A stretch of 36,344 bases of DNA from Candidatus Saccharimonadota bacterium. GTDB lineage: Bacteria > Patescibacteriota > Saccharimonadia > Saccharimonadales > Saccharimonadaceae. How positions within the stretch are numbered: position 1 is the first letter of the stretch; each line of letters opens with the position of its first letter. The DNA is taken from assembly GCA_009781895.1 (NCBI GenBank), contig WQUV01000005.1, forward strand, positions 1 to 36,344. Direction: 5' to 3'. The notes below the pieces were generated by a model that was not told the origin of the DNA, ran no database searches, and saw nothing but the letters and a program-made list of their open reading frames with translations. The position numbers were made by a program, and so were the translations under genes. Below, piece after piece: positions 31,476 through 36,344 of this stretch.

Positions 31476-31498
31476 AAAAAAGCGGCTTGACTAGCCAC
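31476..31498 (-). terminator. Terminator-like hairpin in the leader (possible attenuator)
   Basis: On the minus-strand RNA GUGGCU (31498-31493) pairs with AGCCGC (31487-31482), one G-U, followed by six U (31481-31476). It lies after the promoter and before the ATG at 31458. It may stop galE read-through, or act as an attenuator on this gene. Confidence 0.5.
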
Positions 31499-31512
31499 CT
31501 CTCTTCCCTAAC

Positions 31513-31541
31513 ATTATAGCACAGCCGTTATGATAAGTCAA
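31513..31541 (-). promoter_or_regulatory. Consensus promoter of the membrane-protein gene
   Basis: Minus-strand TTGACT (31536-31541), 17 bp, TATAAT (31513-31518) with TGC before it. The AAAGGA ribosome site lies near the ATG at 31458. Confidence 0.85.
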
Positions 31542-31604
31542 CACTTACAACACACTTACGTTTATACGCTTAAAACCGCTAGATCACACTGTATTAATAG
31601 ATAG

Positions 31605-32600
31605 CTAGCCCTTCAGAAAAGCTAGGGTATCACGCATCGCATCATCCAGAACCAGCTCCGTCTTCCAGTTCAGCTTTTCTGCCGCCAGATCCGCTGCCGC
31701 CCAATACGCCGCCAGATCACCTGGTCGTCGCGCCACCACTCTCTTTGGTAGCTCTCGACCCGAAAGTCGCTCATAGCTCTCAATCACCTCAAAGACACTT
31801 CTACCCTCGCCTATTCCTAGGTTATAGATCTGCACCCCTTCATGCAAGTGTTTCAGCGCTGCCACGTGCCCACGCGCCAAGTCTACTACATGGATAAAAT
31901 CTCGCACCCCCGAACCATCTGGCGTTTCGTAGTCGTCGCCAAAGATTAATAGTTCCTCCATCTCGCCTCGCGCCACCTTCATTACGATCGGCATCAGGTT
32001 ATTTGGGATACCATTCGGGTCCTCACCAATCAGCCCACTCGAATGATTACCGATCGGGTTAAAATAACGCAAAATCGCCACCTGCCACCCTGGCTCACTC
32101 TCTGCTAAATCTTTCAAGATCTCCTCAACCACATGCTTGGTCTCGCCATACGGGTTAGTGATCCCCTGTCCGCTCGGCTCAGTCTCACGATATGGCACCT
32201 TCGCGTGCTCACCATACACCACTGCCGTACTCGAAAAGATGATTTTGCGTACACCTGCTGCCTGCATAGCTTCTAGCAGATTAACTGTCCCACCAACGTT
32301 GGTCTCGTAATATTGCAGTGGCTTCTCGACACTCTCGCCCACTGCCTTTAACCCAGCAAAATGCATCACCGCATCAAACTTATAATCACTAAAGAGCTTC
32401 TTTAGCTCCGCCTTATCTAAGATATCGCCTTCGACAAACTCCAATGTCACTCCAGCAATTTTTGCGATCTTGTCAACTACATCTAGTTTGCTATTGCTTA
32501 GGTTGTCAAAGATCACAATCTCATCATAACCTGCCGCCACCAGCTCTACCGCCGTATGCGATCCAATATATCCCGTACCACCTGTTAACAATATCTTCAT
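31605..32600 (-). CDS. galE: UDP-glucose 4-epimerase
   Basis: Interconverts UDP-glucose and UDP-galactose, supplying sugars for surface glycans. The 331-residue short-chain dehydrogenase-type protein has the NAD-binding GGTGYIGSHT (7-16), the catalytic Ser/Thr region FSSTAVVYG (122-130), and the YxxxK pair Tyr151/Lys155 in NPYGETK. RYFNPIGNHSSGLIGEDPNGIPNNLMP is the GalE substrate-binding segment. The start at 32600 is supported by the -10 at 32607-32612, 6 nt away. GGAGGT lies directly against the ATG, too close to act as a ribosome site. Confidence 0.96.
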   Translation of the reverse strand: MKILLTGGTGYIGSHTAVELVAAGYDEIVIFDNLSNSKLDVVDKIAKIAGVTLEFVEGDILDKAELKKLFSDYKFDAVMHFAGLKAVGESVEKPLQYYETNVGGTVNLLEAMQAAGVRKIIFSSTAVVYGEHAKVPYRETEPSGQGITNPYGETKHVVEEILKDLAESEPGWQVAILRYFNPIGNHSSGLIGEDPNGIPNNLMPIVMKVARGEMEELLIFGDDYETPDGSGVRDFIHVVDLARGHVAALKHLHEGVQIYNLGIGEGRSVFEVIESYERLSGRELPKRVVARRPGDLAAYWAAADLAAEKLNWKTELVLDDAMRDTLAFLKG

Positions 32601-32606
32601 ACCTCC

Positions 32607-32612
32607 ATTATA
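32607..32612 (-). promoter_or_regulatory. -10 of galE (leaderless)
   Basis: Extended -10 TGCTATAAT on the minus strand, 6 nt before the ATG at 32600. Confidence 0.7.
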
Positions 32613-32639
32613 GCATAACGACCATCACCACATCAGAAA

Positions 32640-32664
32640 CCCAGCCAATATCTAATTAGCTGGG
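32640..32664 (-). terminator. Weak terminator after the rloB-like gene
   Basis: CCCAGC (32640-32645) pairs with GCTGGG (32659-32664); on the minus strand TTTC follows. It separates the RloA/RloB pair from galE. The 196-bp gap also holds CTGTCA/TGACAG, a short inverted repeat near 32716-32755, with nothing else seen. Confidence 0.45.
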
Positions 32665-32796
32665 CTCTTTGATTATTTATTGGCTCCCCGTAACGGACAT
32701 GCTTCGGAGCTTCTGTCAAGAAATTCGCAATATTTGTGAGATTTATGACAGCTCAGAGTGCGGCTAAATGAAATCGCTTAAATAACAAAAGAGGGT

Positions 32797-33477
32797 CTAT
32801 TCGGACTCAACGCTTTCAAAAATCTCTTTTATACGAACTACAATTTTTGGCATTTCGGAATAGGCGTTCCATGCAGTGTCGCACTCTATAGAAGCAACCA
32901 GATCAATGAGTTCTGGGTTGCGCGACATTAGTTGCCCGAAGTAGGTTCTGGCATGGTAACGATTCTTGGAGTATGTTGGGGCATTCATTGCACTCGTAAA
33001 CCCCACTTTTTCCACGAGATTCCGAGAATTTAATTCATCTGTCTTCTGATTTATAATGGTCTCATACTGGCTAGGACGAATCCCTACAGCTTCGTCTATA
33101 GACATGAAATGAAGCAGGATGAAGAGTTCGAAATTGGGACGATTAATAATCAGCTCAAAGCCTGCGTCGCGAGCATCTTGTCGAAGATCTTCTATGCTCA
33201 CTCCTCGCTCGTGCATTTTGTCATAGTCACAAATAATCCATTTTTCGACTGTGTCGCCCTCCCCGATGTAGCTATCTTCAATGTCAGTATAGTCTGCTAC
33301 TTTTTCATTCGCCCTGCTAATTAGTGCTGTATGCCCTTGATTGCCTTGCAGGTCGAGCGCCTCCACCTCCACTTGACCTGCATTCTGCGGTGCTTGAGCT
33401 ATAATAGCAGCTTTTAAAGCATTGATGTATGCCGGCTCGCTTACTTCTCCTTCAGTACAAATCAGCACGAAAAGCAT
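32797..33477 (-). CDS. RloB-like protein (AbiL-type defence, second component)
   Basis: A 226-residue protein with the RloB pattern: N-terminal ICTEGEVSEPAYINAL (CTEGxxTEPxY motif), a middle acidic strand WIICDYDKMHERG and INRPNFELFILLHF, the counterpart of the usual SNPxFExWLLLHF. RloB has a TOPRIM-like nuclease appearance and is the effector-like partner of RloA-type ATPases in anti-phage abortive infection (AbiL). The gene starts 6 bp after the stop of the ATPase gene, so the two form one operon. The assignment rests on motifs only. Confidence 0.82.
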   Translation of the reverse strand: MLFVLICTEGEVSEPAYINALKAAIIAQAPQNAGQVEVEALDLQGNQGHTALISRANEKVADYTDIEDSYIGEGDTVEKWIICDYDKMHERGVSIEDLRQDARDAGFELIINRPNFELFILLHFMSIDEAVGIRPSQYETIINQKTDELNSRNLVEKVGFTSAMNAPTYSKNRYHARTYFGQLMSRNPELIDLVASIECDTAWNAYSEMPKIVVRIKEIFESVESE

Positions 33478-33483
33478 CTTCGC

Positions 33484-34659
33484 CTACCACTGTATATTCG
33501 GAGTAGCTCCGAATAGTCCTTTGTCGTACTTCTTTTCTAGTGCCACATCATCAGGTCGCACATCCGACCCGATGACACCTAATATGCTCTCCTCGCGACT
33601 ATTCTTACCAACAAGATGAACTCCTTTTCTCCCGACCTTGTCTAGGATCTTAGTGTTATGGGTGTTTATGATTAGCTGTGCGTTAGCAGTGTTTTGCTCG
33701 CCAGAAAACAACCTGACGATAAACAAGCATTCCTGCGGATGTAGAGCAGTCTCAAACTCGTCTATGTATAAAATCTTGCCGTTCTCAAGCGCGTCTATTA
33801 GCGGGTATGCCAGCTCGAAGATGCGTTTTGTGCCTGTAGACTCTTGGCGTGCCATTGATAGAGACTTGGCGCCAATGACTTTTCCACTTTCGTCGTGGAC
33901 CAAATGTGTAGTCGTAACATCATAGCTAAACTTACTTAGCATAGCCTTAAACTCATTCTTTAATGCTACATCGCCGTACAGGTCGTCTGGCATTTTTATG
34001 GGTGACGCGGTCACATCTTGTATAGACAAATCGGCCTGTCGCAGCAGGTCCAGAACCTTTACCTTAAAGCCTTCATCCTCTATTATCTTTTGTGCGGTCT
34101 CGCCAATCGGCTGTCCGCCACTCATAGGATTAAAAAATGATAGCCACTCAAAAACTTCTTGTGCAATTTTGTTATTGCTCTCCCATGCCCTTGTCAGGAT
34201 TAAAGCATCCTGTCTCGTGCTTTTAAGTAGCTCGTTTGTAAAACCATATTCATTAAAACGACCCTTATCCATAGAGTTGCGACGAAACACCGTAGAGTAT
34301 GAACTACTTTTAAGTATGGTCTTTCTCTGCAGATATTCATCCTCTATGTCCTTGCCACCTATCGAGAAGCTATACTTATAAACATATTTCTCAGTCTGCA
34401 TTTCCGCCGAGAAAGATGTCAGCTTACTACCTGCCGAATTGTTCAGCAAGAACTTATCGTGAGCCATAGTTTGCCCTTCGTAGCTTGTAGACATTCGTAT
34501 GAAATTGCGGTAAAAGGTCAAAGCAAGGAAAAGGTTGGTCTTGCCAGAACCATTGGCACCAAAAACAGCATCAACATTGTTGCCGTCAACACCAAAAATA
34601 ATAGTTTGCTCGTTAAAAAACGAGCGATAATTAGCCACACTAAAACTTAGTAGTCGCAT
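33484..34659 (-). CDS. RloA-like AAA ATPase (AbiL-type defence, first component)
   Basis: A 391-residue ATPase of the AAA_21/ABC-SMC-like class. MRLLSFSVANYRSF is the typical start, Walker A is GANGSGKT (34-41), the signature region follows near SMARQESTGTKRIFEL, Walker B is ILYIDEFETALHPQ, and NTHNTKILDK is the switch segment. Partnered with RloB it fits the AbiL/RloAB arrangement, where the ATPase senses infection and releases the effector. The ATG at 34659 was chosen because the protein family starts there; the longer frame to 34686 overlaps the -10 box at 34685-34690. Confidence 0.85.
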   Translation of the reverse strand: MRLLSFSVANYRSFFNEQTIIFGVDGNNVDAVFGANGSGKTNLFLALTFYRNFIRMSTSYEGQTMAHDKFLLNNSAGSKLTSFSAEMQTEKYVYKYSFSIGGKDIEDEYLQRKTILKSSSYSTVFRRNSMDKGRFNEYGFTNELLKSTRQDALILTRAWESNNKIAQEVFEWLSFFNPMSGGQPIGETAQKIIEDEGFKVKVLDLLRQADLSIQDVTASPIKMPDDLYGDVALKNEFKAMLSKFSYDVTTTHLVHDESGKVIGAKSLSMARQESTGTKRIFELAYPLIDALENGKILYIDEFETALHPQECLFIVRLFSGEQNTANAQLIINTHNTKILDKVGRKGVHLVGKNSREESILGVIGSDVRPDDVALEKKYDKGLFGATPNIQW

Positions 34660-34684
34660 ACCTATTCCCCTTACTGATACTAAC

Positions 34685-34713
34685 ATTTTAGCACACTTTT
34701 ATTCCAAAAACAA
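34685..34713 (-). promoter_or_regulatory. Promoter of the rloA-rloB pair
   Basis: Minus-strand TTGTTT (34708-34713), 17 bp, TAAAAT (34685-34690). The leader is about 20 nt and holds AAGGGG before the ATG at 34659. Confidence 0.6.
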
Positions 34714-35038
34714 GTATTTTTGCTATTTTTTGACATAATAACGCTCTTTTGGCTTCGACCTCACTGGCGGCATCTGGAGTCTTACTTTTAGCAGTCGCTC
34801 CAACCCAGACGGCAACCCGAATTAGGGAGTCTTTGCCTTTAACAGAACGACTTCGCCAGGAGAACCTTATGGCTGGCGCCCAATAGTTGCTGGTAGCTAA
34901 GTATATACATACTACTTCCCAATGTTGGTCACATTTGAGGCTCATTGTCAAGAGTTTTACCATATCCATGGTATTTTTGCACTTCTGATCCGACTTAAAG
35001 AGTCTGCCTAGATTTCTCCAGCATGCAAAGTTGAATGC
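34714..35038. other. Gene-free stretch between the defence pair and the next gene
   Basis: A minus-strand frame of 93 codons (34688-34969) crosses it, but it runs through the rloA promoter, has no ribosome site and does not look like a known protein. Inverted repeat CGCCAG (34891-34886) and CTGGCG (34873-34868) on the minus strand suggests some RNA structure. No tRNA could be folded from it. I cannot say what it is. Confidence 0.35.
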
Positions 35039-35044
35039 TATAAT
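35039..35044 (+). promoter_or_regulatory. -10 of the gene at 35053 (leaderless)
   Basis: Extended -10 TGCTATAAT, ending 8 nt before the ATG at 35053. Confidence 0.65.
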
Positions 35045-35052
35045 TATTGTAT

Positions 35053-35928
35053 ATGGGAAAGAAAGCAGAAAACACCATCTTCGAAATAGAGAAGAGGTTC
35101 TTCGGCAAAGATAAGACCCGTAGATACATGCTAACCGATCTCGATATCGCCTTTCGTCGGCTTATACAGCACGACCTAATCTTCCTCTTCCACATCATGG
35201 TGTGGCATGAGCTTGGGGGAGACTTATGTAAGCTAACCGAAGTAGAGGATCTCTATGACGCCTCTAAGGATGCCTTTATGGTATCCATGCGAAATATCTC
35301 CCGACGGAACGAAGAGTCTTGCGGCAAATTCATCTCTATGTTGAGCAAGGCAGCTACAAAAGACTTCTCGGATGCCTGTGGCTCCATCCGTGGCCTAAAG
35401 ATATTCCCCGACATGAGCATAGACGACCTTAAAGCAAAGAATCTTATCAATGACGCGGAGAAGCTAGGTACGCAAATAGAAAGCTACTACACCAAGACCG
35501 TCCACCCATATCAGAGAATTAGGCTTCATCCATCGGCTAAAGAAAAAGTTAAAGTAATCACCGTGCAGAAGGATCAACCAGCACCCAAAGACGAGGGTTT
35601 TTCCGACCGATACACCATGGATATAGTAACCATCAAATCATTGGCTGATGCTGAACTCGATAAAGCCCCAGATCTATTAAACAACATCGCAAAACTATGC
35701 ATTGGCTATAGGGCGCTGGGAGTACAAGGATACATTGACGGCAATAAGCTAATAATCTCAAAACGCCGATCTGACAAACTCCCACCACTCGGCGGAGTCC
35801 GAGGATATATAGAAGATACCACCAAGATGTTTGGCCTAGTCTCCATACCGCAGAACGAAATAGATAGTAGAGTAGATTTCATTGAGTCGAAGATGACAGA
35901 TGTGTTAAAGCTGCTGGGGTGGTCTTAG
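35053..35928 (+). CDS. Hypothetical protein next to the defence pair
   Basis: A 291-residue soluble protein I do not recognise. The first about 130 residues are helical (DLDIAFRRLIQHDLIFLFH; EESCGKFISMLSKAATKDF). The second half contains a small alpha/beta portion (DIVTIKSLADAELDKAPDLL; VQGYIDGNKLIISKRRS) that could be a winged-helix or similar binding unit. No catalytic motif is visible. The ATG at 35053 was chosen from the -10 box 8 nt upstream; a TTG two codons earlier is the only other start. Its place beside RloA/RloB suggests an accessory gene, but it is on the opposite strand and has its own promoter. Confidence 0.7.
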   Translation: MGKKAENTIFEIEKRFFGKDKTRRYMLTDLDIAFRRLIQHDLIFLFHIMVWHELGGDLCKLTEVEDLYDASKDAFMVSMRNISRRNEESCGKFISMLSKAATKDFSDACGSIRGLKIFPDMSIDDLKAKNLINDAEKLGTQIESYYTKTVHPYQRIRLHPSAKEKVKVITVQKDQPAPKDEGFSDRYTMDIVTIKSLADAELDKAPDLLNNIAKLCIGYRALGVQGYIDGNKLIISKRRSDKLPPLGGVRGYIEDTTKMFGLVSIPQNEIDSRVDFIESKMTDVLKLLGWS

Positions 35929-35954
35929 TCCGTAGTAACCTTAGAGCCCTTCGC

Positions 35955-36101
35955 CTACTCTCTTTGCTCTATATCCTTTTTCATACGCTGCAGTATCCCT
36001 ATAAACTCAGCGAAACTCCCCACTTCTTCTGGGAGCATAGATTGTCTCAACTTGCTGCCCATACCTTCTTGCAATAAGCATCCATCAAACTTATATATCA
36101 T
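35955..36101 (-). CDS. Possible small protein (48 residues)
   Basis: A short open frame from the ATG at 36099-36101 to TAG at 35955-35957. The product begins MIYKFDGCLLQEGMGSKLRQ and ends in a charged helix (ILQRMKKDIEQRE), a composition expected of a real protein. A -10-like TATGAT lies about a dozen bases upstream. No family recognised. The rest of 35929-36344 holds a short hairpin (AGGGGC 36185-36190 / GCCCCT 36195-36200) and a TATAAT at 36328-36333 that may belong to a gene beyond the right edge. Confidence 0.4.
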   Translation of the reverse strand: MIYKFDGCLLQEGMGSKLRQSMLPEEVGSFAEFIGILQRMKKDIEQRE

Positions 36102-36344
36102 GCTGATACATATATCATAGCACAAAAGGCTCCAGGCTTAGACTCGCATCGGACAAGTTTAGAACTTTTTTACAGATAGGAAACAGGGGCTCTCGCCCCT
36201 ATTCACACATAATGTTTATGCTTGGCTCCCACTCGTGGTCTTATTCAGGGCTCACTTTCATGAAATCCGACAGACACTTTGCAGTTTAGATACTGTCGCT
36301 TTTGAGGCTAGAATCAAAGAGATTACCTATAATGAGCAGGAAAA

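Noticed and set aside
34688-34969. Minus-strand frame of 93 codons
   Set aside because: It overlaps the rloA promoter, lacks a ribosome site and has no recognisable protein features.
1-36344. CRISPR array, insertion sequence, prophage or tRNA genes
   Set aside because: No regularly spaced repeats, transposase or integrase motifs or cloverleaf folds were seen by reading; a tRNA or covariance-model scan was not possible here.

Overview
The window reads as a chromosomal segment of a Candidate Phyla Radiation bacterium, most probably Candidatus Saccharibacteria (TM7). The evidence is indirect: a compact gene set with many 4-base ATGA/GTGA overlaps, single-copy housekeeping genes (pgi, thyA, radA, recX, pnp, yebC, recG, galE) mixed with secreted proteins of no clear function, an LPDTG sorting signal and lipoproteins (Gram-positive style envelope), a Fibrobacter-type 'major paralogous domain' protein, and a phosphomannomutase of the eukaryotic HAD type. 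TGA is used as a normal stop (for example at 465-467 and in the ATGA overlaps), so the recoded CPR lineages (code 25) are unlikely. No rRNA, tRNA, CRISPR array, insertion sequence or integrase was found.

Layout. 1-1298: two glycosyltransferase genes, the first cut by the left edge. 1348-3251: a hypothetical gene, then pgi and a small gene. 3356-11455: a surface/secretion region with an LPDTG protein, a large lipoprotein with a long structured leader, khpA, an OmpA-domain lipoprotein coupled to a four-helix membrane protein, and a soluble coiled-coil protein. Three of these transcription units are driven by near-consensus promoters with identical 17-bp spacing. 11549-17102: one tight operon of an APH-fold kinase, an RfaE-like nucleotidyltransferase, a HIT protein, a dCMP-deaminase-like protein with an unknown N-terminal domain, thyA and radA. 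17116-19293: a secreted two-repeat FISUMP protein. 19415-24911: PRC-barrel protein, recX and pnp (minus), a PRTase-like protein and yebC. 24990-27366: a PIN-PhoH ATPase and, divergently, an acidic zinc-ribbon protein. 27449-32600: recG, a HAD phosphomannomutase, a single-pass membrane protein and galE. 32797-34659: an RloA/RloB (AbiL-like) anti-phage pair. 35053-36344: unrecognised genes.

Most striking observation. The operon at 11549-17102 carries two families of palindromic DNA elements inserted in frame inside protein-coding genes. Family I occurs in the kinase gene and the deaminase gene and shares an identical 33-bp core flanked by diverged but self-complementary arms. Family II occurs in the kinase gene and the HIT gene and shares a 12-nt loop on unrelated self-complementary arms. 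In both families the shared part is read in the same frame in both hosts. This resembles the Rickettsia palindromic elements in behaviour, though the sequences are not ones I recognise.

Other points. Several housekeeping genes (pgi, yebC, recG, galE, the PRC-barrel gene and the gene at 35053) have a TATAAT box only 6-9 nt before the start codon, which implies leaderless mRNAs, whereas secreted-protein genes have long leaders with strong Shine-Dalgarno sites. The pnp leader folds into a long hairpin ending next to its ribosome-binding site. A run of nine C lies in the promoter spacer of the zinc-ribbon gene.
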